DNA of 64,000 nt from Andrena cerasifolii (GCF_050908995.1 NW_027484989.1:1-64000); one strand, 5' to 3'. Positions 1 to 20,308 are shown, counted from the first letter of the stretch. The notes: a model not told the origin generated them from the letters alone. A program made the numbers and translations.

Positions 1-1672
<1,672 letters not shown>

Positions 1673-1816
1673 CTAGGACGACGACGACGACGAGGACGAG
1701 GACGAGGAAGTGGACGCGGAACGACGACCAGGACGAGGAACGACGACGTGGAACGACGACGAGGACGAGGAAGACGACGAGGACGAGGAACGACGACGTG
1801 GAACGACGACGAGGAC

Positions 1817-1848
<32 letters not shown>

Positions 1849-2421
1849 CGAGGACGAGGACGAGGAAGACGACGACGACCACGAGGAAGACGACGACGAC
1901 GACGACGAGGAAGACGACGAGGACGACGACGACGACGACGACGACGGGGAGGAAGACGACGACGACGACCACGACGACGAGGACGAGGAACGACGACGTG
2001 GAACGACGACGAGGACGACGAGGAAGACGACGACGACGACGAGGAAGACGACGAGGACGACGACGACGCGGACGAGGAAGTGGACGCGGAACGACGACGA
2101 GAACGAGGACGACGACGAGGAAGACGACGACGAAGAGGAAGACGACGAGGACGACGACGACGACGACCACGACGACGAGGAAGAGGACGACGAGGACGAG
2201 GACGAGGAAGTGGCCGCGGAACGAGGAAGTGGACGCGGAACGACGACGAGAACGAGGAACGACGACGAGGACGAGGACGACGCGGAACGACGACGAGAAC
2301 GAGGAACGACGACGAGGACGACGTCGACGACGACGAGGACGAGGAAGACGACGAGGACGACGTCGACGACGTGGAACGACGACGAGGACGAGGAACGACG
2401 ACGTGGAACGACGACGAGGAC

Positions 2422-2453
<32 letters not shown>

Positions 2454-2625
2454 CGAGGACGAGGACGAGGAAGACGACGACGACGACGACGACGACGAGG
2501 AAGACGACGACGACGACGAGGAAGACGACGAGCACGACGAAGACGACGGCGAGGAAGACGACGACGACGACGATGACGGCGAGGAAGACGACGACGACGA
2601 CCACGACGACGAGGAAGACGACGAG

Positions 2626-2667
<42 letters not shown>

Positions 2668-2823
2668 GACGAGGACGAGGAAGTGGATGCGGAACGACGA
2701 CGAGAACGAGGAACGACGACGAGGACGAGGAACGACGACGTGGAACGACGACGAGGACGACGAGGACGAGGACGTGGACGAGGACGAGGAAGACGACGAC
2801 GACGACGAGGACGACGAGGACGA

Positions 2824-2916
<93 letters not shown>

Positions 2917-2982
2917 AGACGACGACGACCACGAGGAATACGACGACGACGACGACGAGGAAGACGACGACGACGATGACGA
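1673..2982. repeat. Early family, copy 2
   Basis: The block follows CTAG with a CCAGGACG head, then repeats copy 1. Matching landmarks are GTGGCC at 2210 (752 in copy 1) and GTGGAT at 2683 (1225), a constant 1458-bp offset. Upstream landmarks such as GACGTGG at 1795 (214) are offset by 1581, so copy 2 lacks 123 bp, mainly the GACGAG run and GAACACG stretch of copy 1. It ends with GAGGAATACG and a GATGACGACTAG boundary instead of the GACGTC-type end. Confidence 0.85.
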
Positions 2983-3062
2983 CTAGGACGACGACGAAGA
3001 CGAGGACGACGACGACGAGGACGAGGACGAGGACGAGGAAGTGGACGCGGAACGACGACGAG

Positions 3063-3100
<38 letters not shown>

Positions 3101-3123
3101 CGAGGAAGACGACGACGACAACC

Positions 3124-3154
<31 letters not shown>

Positions 3155-3360
3155 GGAAGACGTCGAGGACGACGACGACGAGGACGACGTCGACGACGAC
3201 GACGACGACGACGACGACTAGGACGACGACGACGACGAGGACGAGGACGAGGAAGTGGACGCGGAACGACGACCAGGACGAGGAACGACGACGTGGAACG
3301 ACGACGAGGACGAGGAAGACGACGAGGACGACGACGACGACGACGACGACCACGACGACA

Positions 3361-3400
<40 letters not shown>

Positions 3401-3461
3401 GGAAGACGTCGAGGACGACGACGACGAGGACGACGTCGACGACGACGACGACGACGACGAG

Positions 3462-3496
<35 letters not shown>

Positions 3497-3619
3497 AGTG
3501 GACGCGGAACGACGACCAGGACGAGGAACGACGACGTGGAACGACGACGAGGACGACGAGGACGAGGACGTGGACGAGGACGAGGAAGACGACGACGACG
3601 ACGAGGACGACGAGGACGA

Positions 3620-3718
<99 letters not shown>

Positions 3719-3796
3719 AGACGACGACGACCACGAGGAATACGACGACGACGACGACGAGGAAGACGACGAGGACGACGACGACGACGATGACGA
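2983..3796. repeat. 814-bp tandem unit, copy 1
   Basis: The unit contains an internal CTAG at 3218, a (GAC)n-GGCGAGG stretch with the rare GACAACCACG variant near 3117, two CCAGGACG heads (about 3271 and 3515), GACAAGGACG near 3357, and a long GACGAG run before GAGGAATACG. It ends at GATGACGACTAG. The first ~480 bp (about 2976-3460) are repeated base for base, as far as I checked, at 3790-4274. Confidence 0.85.
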
Positions 3797-3876
3797 CTAG
3801 GACGACGACGAAGACGAGGACGACGACGACGAGGACGAGGACGAGGACGAGGAAGTGGACGCGGAACGACGACGAG

Positions 3877-3914
<38 letters not shown>

Positions 3915-3937
3915 CGAGGAAGACGACGACGACAACC

Positions 3938-3968
<31 letters not shown>

Positions 3969-4174
3969 GGAAGACGTCGAGGACGACGACGACGAGGACG
4001 ACGTCGACGACGACGACGACGACGACGACGACTAGGACGACGACGACGACGAGGACGAGGACGAGGAAGTGGACGCGGAACGACGACCAGGACGAGGAAC
4101 GACGACGTGGAACGACGACGAGGACGAGGAAGACGACGAGGACGACGACGACGACGACGACGACCACGACGACA

Positions 4175-4214
<40 letters not shown>

Positions 4215-4271
4215 GGAAGACGTCGAGGACGACGACGACGAGGACGACGTCGACGACGACGACGACGACGA

Positions 4272-4275
<4 letters not shown>
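3797..4275. repeat. 814-bp tandem unit, copy 2 (partial)
   Basis: This repeats 2983-3461 at an offset of exactly 814, with the internal CTAG at 4032 (3218 in copy 1), the GACAACCACG variant, a CCAGGACG head and GACAAGGACG. The copies part at about 3462/4276, where copy 1 reads GAGGAGGACG and copy 2 continues with regular GACGAG hexamers. No CTAG follows for about 3 kb. Confidence 0.85.
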
Positions 4276-4308
<33 letters not shown>

Positions 4309-4339
4309 AACGAGGAAGTGGACGCGGAACGACGACGAG

Positions 4340-4374
<35 letters not shown>

Positions 4375-4397
4375 CGAGGAAGACGACGACGACGACC

Positions 4398-4428
<31 letters not shown>

Positions 4429-4534
4429 GGAAGACGTCGAGGACGACGACGACGAGGACGAGGAAGACGACGAGGACGACGACGACGAGGACGAGGAACG
4501 ACGACGAGGACAACGAGGAAGAGGACGAGGACGA

Positions 4535-4603
<69 letters not shown>

Positions 4604-4820
4604 CGAGGACAAGGACGAGGAAGACGACGACGACGACGAGGAAGACGACGAGGACGACGACGACGAGGACGAGGACGACGACGACGAGGACGAGGAAGTG
4701 GACGCGGAACGACGACGAGGACGCGGAACGACGACGAGGACGCGGAACGACGACGTGGAACGACGACGAGGACGACGAGGACGAGGACGACGTGGAACGA
4801 CGACGAGGACGAGGACGAGA

Positions 4821-4851
<31 letters not shown>

Positions 4852-5133
4852 GGAAGACGACGAGGACGACGACGACGACGGCGAGGAAGACGACGACGAC
4901 GACGACGACGGCGAGGAAGACGACGACGACGACGACGACCACGAGGAAGACGACGACGACGACGACGAGGAAGACGACGAGGACGACGACGACGGCGAGG
5001 AAGACGACGACGACGACGACGACCACGAGGAAGACGACGACGACCACGAGGAAGACGACGACGACGACGACGAGGAAGACGACGAGGACGACGACGACGG
5101 CGAGGAAGACGACGACGACGACGACGACCACGA

Positions 5134-5180
<47 letters not shown>

Positions 5181-5181
5181 C

Positions 5182-5214
<33 letters not shown>
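4276..5214. repeat. Composite CTAG-free satellite segment
   Basis: This is a mosaic of modules. It holds GTGGACGCGG near 4318, a GGACAACGAGG variant near 4508, GACAAGGACG at 4608, then a doublet of GGACGCGGAACGACG near 4690-4750, matching 7289-7480 about 2.68 kb downstream. From about 4870 a GGCGAGGAAGACG element recurs at 4880, 4910, 4994 and 5099, interleaved with CCACGAGGAAGACG. A GCG-interrupted GACGAG run closes it. Confidence 0.75.
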
Positions 5215-5225
<11 letters not shown>

Positions 5226-5315
5226 GGGAGGAAGACGACGACGACGACCACGACGACGAGGACGAGGAACGACGACGTGGAACGACGACGAGGACGACGA
5301 GGAAGAGGACGAGGA

Positions 5316-5354
<39 letters not shown>

Positions 5355-5460
5355 CGACGACGACGACGACGGGGAGGAAGACGACGACGACGACCACACG
5401 ACGAGGACGAGGAACGACGACGTGGAACGACGACGAGGACGACGAGGAAGAGGACGAGGA

Positions 5461-5493
<33 letters not shown>

Positions 5494-5981
5494 ACACGAC
5501 GAGGACGAGGACGAGGAAGACGACGACGACGACGAGGAAGACGACGAGGACGACGACGACGCGGACGAGGAAGTGGACGCGGAACGACGACGAGAACGAG
5601 GACGACGACGAGGAAGACGACGACGAAGAGGAAGACGACGAGGACGACGACGACGACGACCACGACGACGAGGAAGAGGACGACGAGGACGAGGACGAGG
5701 AAGTGGCCGCGGAACGAGGAAGTGGACGCGGAACGACGACGAGAACGAGGAACGACGACGAGGACGAGGACGACGCGGAACGACGACGAGAACGAGGAAC
5801 GACGACGAGGACGACGTCGACGACGACGAGGACGAGGACGACGACGAGGACGATGACGAGAACGAGGAAGTGGACGCGCAACGACGACGAGAACGAGGAC
5901 GAGGAAGACGACGAGGACGACGTCGACGACGTGGAACGACGACGAGGACGAGGAACGACGACGTGGAACGACGACGAGGAC

Positions 5982-6013
<32 letters not shown>

Positions 6014-6155
6014 CGAGGACGAGGACGAGGAAGACGACGACGACGACGACGACGACGAGGAAGACGACGACGACGACGAGGAAGACGACGAGCACGACGA
6101 AGACGACGGCGAGGAAGACGACGACGACGACGATGACGGCGAGGAAGACGACGAG

Positions 6156-6200
<45 letters not shown>

Positions 6201-6235
6201 GACGAGGACGAGGAAGTGGATGCGGAACGACGACG
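5215..6235. repeat. Early family, copy 3 (rearranged)
   Basis: Landmarks of copies 1 and 2 reappear in order: GACGGGGAGG near 5222 and again near 5370, GAACACGACG near 5492, GTGGCC at 5703 and GTGGAT at 6216. Offset from copy 1 is 4951 at GTGGCC and 4991 at GTGGAT, because this copy carries an extra segment with a GCGCAAC element near 5876. An abnormal CCACACGACG at about 5394 marks a junction or small deletion. Confidence 0.8.
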
Positions 6236-6293
6236 AGAACGAGGAACGACGACGACGACGACGACGACGGCGAGGAAGACGACGACGACAACC

Positions 6294-6336
<43 letters not shown>

Positions 6337-6447
6337 GGAAGACGTCGAGGACGACGACGACGAGGACGACGACGAGGACGACGTCGACGACGACGACGAC
6401 GACGACGACGACTACACGACGACGAGGACGAGGACGAGGACGAGGAA

Positions 6448-6571
6448 GTGGATGCGGAACGACGACGAGGACGAGGAAGTGGATGCGGAACGACGACGAG
6501 GACGAGGAAGTGGATGCGGAACGACGACGAGGACGAGGAAGTGGATGCGGAACGACGACGAGGACGAGGAA
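6448..6571. repeat. 31-bp tandem repeat, 4 copies
   Basis: Perfect copies begin at 6448, 6479, 6510 and 6541, each starting GTGGATGCGG and ending GGACGAGGAA. The 31-bp length is not a multiple of three, so each copy shifts the frame by one. This argues against coding. The same repeat occurs three times at 6770-6862 and as doublets elsewhere in the window. Confidence 0.9.
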
Positions 6572-6769
6572 CGACGACGACGACGACGACGACGACGGCG
6601 AGGAAGACGACGACGACGACCACGAGGACGAGGACGAGGACGAGGAAGAGGACGAGGACGAGGACGACGAGGAAGACGTCGAGGACGACGACGACGAGGA
6701 CGACGTCGACGACGACGACGACGACGACGACGACTACACGACGACGAGGACGAGGACGAGGACGAGGAA

Positions 6770-6862
6770 GTGGATGCGGAACGACGACGAGGACGAGGAA
6801 GTGGATGCGGAACGACGACGAGGACGAGGAAGTGGATGCGGAACGACGACGAGGACGAGGAA
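6770..6862. repeat. 31-bp tandem repeat, 3 copies
   Basis: Copies begin at 6770, 6801 and 6832 and match the four-copy cluster at 6448. The change from four to three copies between adjacent units shows copy-number turnover of this module. Confidence 0.9.
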
Positions 6863-6912
6863 CGACGACGACGACGACGACGACGACGGCGAGGAAGACG
6901 ACGACGACGACC

Positions 6913-6949
<37 letters not shown>

Positions 6950-7033
6950 AGAGGACGAGGACGAGGACGACGAGGAAGACGTCGAGGACGACGACGACGA
7001 GGACGACGTCGACGACGACGACGACGACGACGA

Positions 7034-7048
7034 CTAGGACGACGACGA

Positions 7049-7087
<39 letters not shown>

Positions 7088-7233
7088 AGTGGACGCGGAA
7101 CGACGACCAGGACGAGGAACGACGACGTGGAACGACGACGAGGACGAGGAAGACGACGAGGACGACGACGACGAGGACGAGGAACGACGACGTGGAACGA
7201 CGACGAGGACGACGAGGAAGAGGACGAGGACGA

Positions 7234-7268
<35 letters not shown>

Positions 7269-7481
7269 CGGACGAGGACGACGACGAGGACAAGGACGAG
7301 GAAGACGACGACGACGACGAGGAAGACGACGAGGACGACGACGACGAGGACGAGGACGACGACGACGAGGACGAAGAAGTGGACGCGGAACGACGACGAG
7401 GACGCGGAACGACGACGAGGACGCGGAACGACGACGTGGAACGACGACGAGGACGACGAGGACGAGGACGACGTGGAACGA

Positions 7482-7538
<57 letters not shown>

Positions 7539-7698
7539 GGAAGACGACGAGGACGACGACGACGACGGCGAGGACGACGACGACGACGACGACGACGGCG
7601 AGGAAGACGACGAGGACGACGAGGACCACGACGACGAGGAAGACGACGAAGACGACGATGACGACGACCACAACGACGAGGACGACGTCGACGACGAT

Positions 7699-7778
<80 letters not shown>

Positions 7779-7985
7779 TGACGACGAGGACGAGGACGAG
7801 GACGAGGACAAGGACGAGGACGACGACGACGAGGACGAGGACGAGAACGAGGAAGTGGACGCGGAACGACGACGAGAACGAGGAACGACGACGAGGACGA
7901 CGTCGACGACGACGAGGACGAGGACGACGACGACGACGACGACGACGAGGACGATGACGAGAACGAGGAAGTGGACGCGCAACGA

Positions 7986-8018
<33 letters not shown>

Positions 8019-8021
8019 AGA

Positions 8022-8090
<69 letters not shown>

Positions 8091-8113
8091 CGAGGAAGAC
8101 GACGACGACGACC

Positions 8114-8156
<43 letters not shown>

Positions 8157-8243
8157 AGAGGACGAGGACGAGGACGACGAGGAAGACGTCGAGGACGACG
8201 ACGACGAGGACGACGTCGACGACGACGACGACGACGACGACGA
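7034..8243. repeat. CTAG block with CCAGG head and degenerate centre
   Basis: A CCAGGACG head near 7106 is followed by GACAAGGACG at 7289 and tandem GGACGCGGAACGACG modules near 7380-7440. The centre (about 7560-7700) carries CCACAACGACG, GACGATGACG and GACGTCGACG. A GACGAG run near 7700-7780 follows, then a GCGCAAC element near 7976 and a closing (GAC)n-GGCGAGG tail. It combines modules of the early family and of the later CCAGG families. Confidence 0.75.
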
Positions 8244-8258
8244 CTAGGACGACGACGA

Positions 8259-8291
<33 letters not shown>

Positions 8292-9045
8292 AGTGGACGC
8301 GGAACGACGACCAGGACGAGGAACGGCGACGTGGAACGACGACGAGGACGAGGAAGACGACGAGGACGACGACGACGAGGACGAGGAACGACGACGTGGA
8401 ACGACGACGAGGACGACGAGGACGAGGACGAGGACGACGACGAGGACGAGGACAAGGACGAGGACGAGGACGAGGACGACGACGAGGACGAGGACGAGGA
8501 AGACGACGACGACGACGAGGAAGACGACGAGGACGACGACGACGAGGACGAGGAAGTGGACGCGGAACGACGACGTGGAACGACGACGAGGACGACGAGA
8601 ACGAGGACGACGTGGAACGACGACGAGGACGAGGACGAGAACGAGGACGAGGACGAGGACGACGAGGAAGACGACGAGGACGACGACGACGACGGCGAGG
8701 AAGACGACGACGACGACGACGACGGCGAGGAAGACGACGAGGACGACGAGGACCACGACGACGAGGAAGACGACGAGGACGACGATGACGACGACCACAA
8801 CGACGAGGACGACGACGACGAGGACGACGACGACGACGACGACGACGAGGACGAGGACGACGAGGACGAGGACGACGAGGACGAGGACGAGGAAGTGGCC
8901 GCGGAACGAGGAAGTGGATGCGGAACGACGACGAGGACGAGGACGAGGAAGACGACGACGACCACGAGGAATACGACGACGACGACGACGAGGAAGACGA
9001 CGAGGACGACGACGACGGCGAGGAAGACGACGACGACGACCACGA

Positions 9046-9096
<51 letters not shown>

Positions 9097-9159
9097 AGAC
9101 GACGACGACCACGAGGACGACGACGACGAGGACGACGACGACGACGACGCGGACGACGA

Positions 9160-9216
<57 letters not shown>

Positions 9217-9243
9217 CGACGAGGACGACGACGACGACGACCA

Positions 9244-9318
<75 letters not shown>

Positions 9319-9426
9319 AGACGACGACGACCACGAGGAATACGACGACGACGACGACGAGGAAGACGACGAGGACGACGACGACGACGATGACGACTAG
9401 GACGACGACGAAGACGAGGACGACGA

Positions 9427-9513
<87 letters not shown>

Positions 9514-9536
9514 AGTGGACGCGGAACGACGACGAG

Positions 9537-9595
<59 letters not shown>

Positions 9596-9730
9596 CGAGG
9601 AAGACGACGACGACGACCACGAGGTCGAGGACGAGGACGAGGAAGAGGACGAGGACGAGGACGACGAGGAAGACGTCGAGGACGACGACGACGAGGACGA
9701 CGTCGACGACGACGACGACGACGACGACGA
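8244..9730. repeat. CCAGG/SacII block, copy 1, plus variant short block
   Basis: The head near 8309 has a GAACGGCGACG variant. GTGGCC lies at 8895, immediately followed by GTGGATGCGG. GAGGAATACG occurs at about 8966 and again at about 9338 before GATGACGACTAG at 9397. The 9397-9730 piece is an atypical short block with the (GAC)19 run. The ordered modules recur at 9731-11235 and 13176-14448. Confidence 0.8.
9537..9593. repeat. Perfect (GAC)19 microsatellite
   Basis: Nineteen uninterrupted GAC units lie between GAG and GGCGAGG. This is the longest pure GAC run I found; comparable runs elsewhere have about 10-15 units. It is a likely slippage hotspot. Confidence 0.85.
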
Positions 9731-11235
<1,505 letters not shown>

Positions 11236-11563
11236 CTAGGACGACGACGACGACGAGGACGAGGACGAGGAAGTGGACGCGGAACGACGACCAGGGCGAG
11301 GAACGACGACGTGGAACGACGACGAGGACGAGGAAGACGACGAGGACGACGACGACGACGACGACGACCACGACGACAAGGACGAGGACGAGGAGGAAGA
11401 CGTCGAGGACGAGGAGGAAGACGTCGAGGACGAGGAGGAAGACGTCGAGGACGACGACGAGGACGACGACGACGAGGACGACGTCGACGACGACGAGAAC
11501 GAGGACCAGGACGAGGAAGTGGACGCGGAACGACGACGAGGACGAGGAACGACGACGAGGACA

Positions 11564-11594
<31 letters not shown>

Positions 11595-11785
11595 CGAGGA
11601 CGAGGACGAGGAAGACGACGACGACCACGAGGAAGACGACGACGACGACGACGAGGAAGACGACGAGGACGACGACGACGACGACGACGACGGGGAGGAA
11701 GACGACGACGACGACCACGACGACGAGGACGAGGAACGGCGACGTGGAACGACGACGAGGACGACGAGGAAGAGGACGAGGACGA

Positions 11786-11884
<99 letters not shown>

Positions 11885-12215
11885 AGACGACGACGACCAC
11901 GAGGACGACGACGACGAGGACGACGACGACGACGACGCGGACGACGACGACGAGGACGAGGACGAGAACGAGGAAGTGGACGCGGAACGACGACGAGAAC
12001 GAGGAACGACGACGAGGACGACGTCGACGACGACGAGGACGAGGACGACGACGACGACGACGAGGACGATGACGAGAACGAGGAAGTGGACGCGCAACGA
12101 CGACGAGAACGAGGACGAGGAAGACGACGACGACGACGAGGAAGACGACGACGACGACGAGGACGACGTCGACGACGACGAGGACGACGAGGACGAGGAC
12201 GAGGACGAGGAAGAC

Positions 12216-12277
<62 letters not shown>

Positions 12278-12300
12278 CGAGGAAGACGACGACGACGACC

Positions 12301-12343
<43 letters not shown>

Positions 12344-12391
12344 AGAGGACGACGAGGAAGACGTCGACGACGACGACGACGACGACGACGA
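11236..12391. repeat. K block, copy 1 (CCAGGGCG head)
   Basis: The head is the CCAGGGCG variant near 11290 rather than CCAGGACG. It is followed by CCACGACGACAAGG and three GAGGAGGAAGACG-TCGAGG repeats (about 11389-11450), then GAACGAGGACCAGG near 11496, GACAACGAGG, GACGGGGAGG and GAACGGCGACG, a hexamer run, GCGGACGACG, and a GCGCAAC element near 12091. It ends at GACGTCGACG and CTAG. Related K blocks start at 14449, 19213, 26960, 29674, 34476, 48428, 51935 and 60357. Confidence 0.85.
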
Positions 12392-12406
12392 CTAGGACGA
12401 CGACGA

Positions 12407-12457
<51 letters not shown>

Positions 12458-12603
12458 AGTGGACGCGGAACGACGACCAGGACGAGGAACGACGACGTGG
12501 AACGACGACGAGGACGAGGAAGACGACGAGGACGACGACGACGAGGACGAGGAACGACGACGTGGAACGACGACGAGGACGACGAGGAAGAGGACGAGGA
12601 CGA

Positions 12604-12666
<63 letters not shown>

Positions 12667-12788
12667 CGAGGACGAGGACGAGGAAGACGACGACGACGAC
12701 GAGGAAGACGACGACGACGACGAGGAAGACGACGAGGACGACGACGACGAGGACGAGGAAGTGGACGCGGAACGACGACGTGGAACGA

Positions 12789-12857
<69 letters not shown>

Positions 12858-12920
12858 AGACGACGACGACCACGAGGACGACGACGACGAGGACGACGAC
12901 GACGACGACGCGGACGACGA

Positions 12921-12977
<57 letters not shown>

Positions 12978-13175
12978 CGACGAGGACGACGACGACGACG
13001 ACCACGACGACGAGGACGACGACGACGACGACGACGACGGCGAGGAAGACGACGACGACGACCACGAGGTCGAGGACGAGGACGAGGAAGAGGACGAGGA
13101 CGAGGACGACGAGGAAGACGTCGAGGACGACGACGACGAGGACGACGTCGACGACGACGACGACGACGACGACGA
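12392..13175. repeat. CCAGG block, short variant
   Basis: The block has a CCAGGACG head near 12476, GAGGAAGAGG, three GAGGAAGACG repeats, GTGGACGCGG with GTGGAACG, then hexamers with GCGGACGACG. It joins directly to a (GAC)n-GGCGAGG tail carrying the CACGAGGTCGAGG variant also seen near 9620. The GAATACG/GATGAC end of its relatives is missing, consistent with an internal deletion. Confidence 0.75.
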
Positions 13176-14448
<1,273 letters not shown>

Positions 14449-14775
14449 CTAGGAAGACGACGACGACGAGGACGAGGACGAGGAAGTGGACGCGGAACGA
14501 CGACCAGGGCGAGGAACGACGACGTGGAACGACGACGAGGACGAGGAAGACGACGAGGACGACGACGACGACGACGACGACCACGACGACAAGGACGAGG
14601 ACGAGGAGGAAGACGTCGAGGACGAGGAGGAAGACGTCGAGGCGAGGAGGAAGACGTCGAGGACGACGACGAGGACGACGACGACGAGGACGACGTCGAC
14701 GACGACGAGAACGAGGACCAGGACGAGGAAGTGGACGCGGAACGACGACGAGGACGAGGAACGACGACGAGGACA

Positions 14776-14806
<31 letters not shown>

Positions 14807-14997
14807 CGAGGACGAGGACGAGGAAGACGACGACGACCACGAGGAAGACGACGACGACGACGACGAGGAAGACGACGAGGACGACGACGACGACGACGAC
14901 GACGGGGAGGAAGACGACGACGACGACCACGACGACGAGGACGAGGAACGGCGACGTGGAACGACGACGAGGACGACGAGGAAGAGGACGAGGACGA

Positions 14998-15036
<39 letters not shown>

Positions 15037-15335
15037 AGACGACGACGACCACGAGGACGACGACGACGAGGACGACGACGACGACGACGCGGACGACGAC
15101 GACGAGGACGAGGACGAGAACGAGGAAGTGGACGCGGAACGACGACGAGAACGAGGAACGACGACGAGGACGACGTCGACGACGACGAGGACGAGGACGA
15201 CGACGACGACGACGAGGACGATGACGAGAACGAGGACGAGGAAGACGACGACGACGACGAGGAAGACGACGACGACGACGAGGACGACGTCGACGACGAC
15301 GAGGACGACGAGGACGAGGACGAGGACGAGGAAGA

Positions 15336-15404
<69 letters not shown>

Positions 15405-15427
15405 CGAGGAAGACGACGACGACGACC

Positions 15428-15482
<55 letters not shown>

Positions 15483-15530
15483 AGAGGACGACGAGGAAGA
15501 CGTCGACGACGACGACGACGACGACGACGA
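14449..15530. repeat. K block, copy 2
   Basis: This matches 11236-12391: CCAGGGCG head, CCACGACGACAAGG, GAGGAGGAAGACG repeats, GACCAGGACG, GACGGGGAGG and GAACGGCGACG. One GAGGAGGAAG repeat has lost a base (CGAGGCGAGG near 14640). The block opens with an unusual CTAGGAAGACG. It is 74 bp shorter than copy 1: fewer GACGAG units, and no GCGCAAC element after the second GACGATGACG, which runs straight on. Confidence 0.8.
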
Positions 15531-17812
<2,282 letters not shown>

Positions 17813-17827
17813 CTAGGACGACGACGA

Positions 17828-17878
<51 letters not shown>

Positions 17879-17945
17879 AGTGGACGCGGAACGACGACCA
17901 GGACGAGGAACGACGACGTGGAACGACGACGAGGACGAGGACGAG

Positions 17946-17983
<38 letters not shown>

Positions 17984-18006
17984 CGAGGAAGACGACGACG
18001 ACGACC

Positions 18007-18061
<55 letters not shown>

Positions 18062-18128
18062 AGTGGATGCGGAACGACGACGAAGACGAGGAACGACGAC
18101 GTGGAACGACGACGAGGACGAGGACGAG

Positions 18129-18166
<38 letters not shown>

Positions 18167-18189
18167 CGAGGAAGACGACGACGACGACC

Positions 18190-18232
<43 letters not shown>

Positions 18233-18280
18233 AGAGGACGACGAGGAAGACGTCGACGACGACGACGACGACGACGACGA
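17813..18280. repeat. ~470-bp dimer block, copy 1
   Basis: Two halves of about 183 bp are arranged in tandem: GTGGACGCGG with CCAGGACG at 17880, and GTGGATGCGG with CGAAGACGAGG at 18063. Each half continues with GTGGAACG, (GAC)n, GGCGAGG, CCACGAGG and hexamers. It ends GAGGAAGACGTCGACG then CTAG. The same block recurs at 20674, 25560, 28439, 54546 and 62992 (467-486 bp). Confidence 0.85.
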
Positions 18281-18295
18281 CTAGGACGACGACGA

Positions 18296-18346
<51 letters not shown>

Positions 18347-18492
18347 AGTGGACGCGGAACGACGACCAGGACGAGGAACGACGACGTGGAACGACGACGA
18401 GGACGAGGAAGACGACGAGGACGACGACGACGAGGACGAGGAACGACGACGTGGAACGACGACGAGGACGACGAGGAAGAGGACGAGGACGA

Positions 18493-18543
<51 letters not shown>

Positions 18544-18726
18544 CGAGGACGAGGACGAGGAAGACGACGACGACGACGAGGAAGACGACGACGACGACGA
18601 GGAAGACGACGAGGACGACGACGACGAGGACGAGGAAGTGGACGCGGAACGACGACGTGGAACGACGACGAGGACGACGAGAACGAGGACGACGTGGAAC
18701 GACGACGAGGACGAGGACGAGGACGA

Positions 18727-18789
<63 letters not shown>

Positions 18790-18852
18790 AGACGACGACG
18801 ACCACGAGGACGACGACGACGAGGACGACGACGACGACGACGCGGACGACGA

Positions 18853-18909
<57 letters not shown>

Positions 18910-19068
18910 CGACGAGGACGACGACGACGACGACCACGACGACGAGGACGAGGACGAGGAAGACGACGACGACCACGAGGAATACGACGACGACGACGAC
19001 GAGGAAGACGACGAGGACGACGACGACGACGATGACGACTAGGACGACGACGAAGACGAGGACGACGA

Positions 19069-19149
<81 letters not shown>

Positions 19150-19212
19150 GGAAGACGTCGAGGACGACGACGACGAGGACGACGTCGACGACGACGACGA
19201 CGACGACGACGA
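18281..19212. repeat. ~758-bp GAATACG block plus 174-bp short block
   Basis: The 18281 block holds a CCAGGACG head, GAGGAAGAGG, three GAGGAAGACG motifs, GTGGACGCGG, GTGGAACG with GACGAGAACG, GCGGACGACG, GAGGAATACG and GATGACGACTAG at 19039. The short block 19039-19212 follows. Together they match 26028-26959. Confidence 0.85.
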
Positions 19213-19519
19213 CTAGGACGACGACGACGACGAGGACGAGGACGAGGAAGTGGACGCGGAACGACGACCAGGGCGAGGAACGACGACGTGGAACGACGAC
19301 GAGGACGAGGAAGACGACGAGGACGACGACGACGACGACGACGACCACGACGACAAGGACGAGGACGAGGAGGAAGACGTCGAGGACGAGGAGGAAGACG
19401 TCGAGGACGACGACGAGGACGACGACGACGAGGACGACGTCGACGACGACGAGAACGAGGACCAGGACGAGGAAGTGGACGCGGAACGACGACGAGGACG
19501 AGGAACGACGACGAGGACA

Positions 19520-19550
<31 letters not shown>

Positions 19551-19582
19551 CGACGACGGCGAGGAAGACGACGACGACGACC

Positions 19583-19613
<31 letters not shown>

Positions 19614-19856
19614 GGAAGACGTCGAGGACGACGACGACGAGGACGACGTCGACGACGACGACGACGACGACGACGAGGACGAGGACGAGGAAGTGGATGC
19701 GGAACGACGACGAGGACGAGGAAGTGGATGCGGAACGACGACGAAGACGAGGAACGACGACGTGGAACGACGACGAGGACGAGGAACGACGACGAGGAAC
19801 GACGACGAGGACGAGGAACGACGACGAGGACGACGAGGAAGACGACGACGACGACC

Positions 19857-19899
<43 letters not shown>

Positions 19900-19947
19900 A
19901 GAGGACGACGAGGAAGACGTCGACGACGACGACGACGACGCCGACGA
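19213..19947. repeat. 735-bp K-derived block, copy 1
   Basis: A CCAGGGCG head and two GAGGAGGAAGACG repeats are followed by GACCAGGACG and GACAACGAGG. The block then switches to a tail with GGCGAGG, paired GACGTC motifs, a GTGGATGCGG doublet (31-bp spacing), CGAAGACGAGG and GAACGACGACGAGG repeats. It ends with a rare GACGCCGACGACTAG variant shared only with 26960-27694, which has exactly the same length. Confidence 0.85.
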
Positions 19948-19949
19948 CT

Positions 19950-19995
<46 letters not shown>

Positions 19996-20062
19996 AGTGG
20001 ACGCGGAACGACGACCAGGACGAGGAACGACGACGTGGAACGACGACGAGGACGAGGACGAG

Positions 20063-20100
<38 letters not shown>

Positions 20101-20123
20101 CGAGGAAGACGACGACGACGACC

Positions 20124-20196
<73 letters not shown>

Positions 20197-20250
20197 AGTG
20201 GACGCGGAACGACGACGAGGACGAGGAAGTGGACGCGGAACGACGACGAG

Positions 20251-20285
<35 letters not shown>

Positions 20286-20308
20286 CGAGGAAGACGACGA
20301 CGACGACC

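Larger units (their letters stand above)
6236..7033. repeat. CTACACG-bounded doublet with 31-bp tandem repeats
   Basis: Two successive ~0.3 kb units (about 6411-6732 and 6733-7033, offset 322) each start with GACTACACGACG, which stands where CTAGGACGACG would be. Each then carries clustered GTGGATGCGGAACGACG repeats: four in the first unit, three in the second. Each continues with (GAC)n, GGCGAGG, GAGGAAGAGG, GACGTCGAGG and GACGTCGACG. Confidence 0.85.

Noticed and set aside
6448..6862. Possible CRISPR array (31-bp repeats)
   Set aside because: The copies are directly tandem with no unique spacers, no leader and no cas genes.
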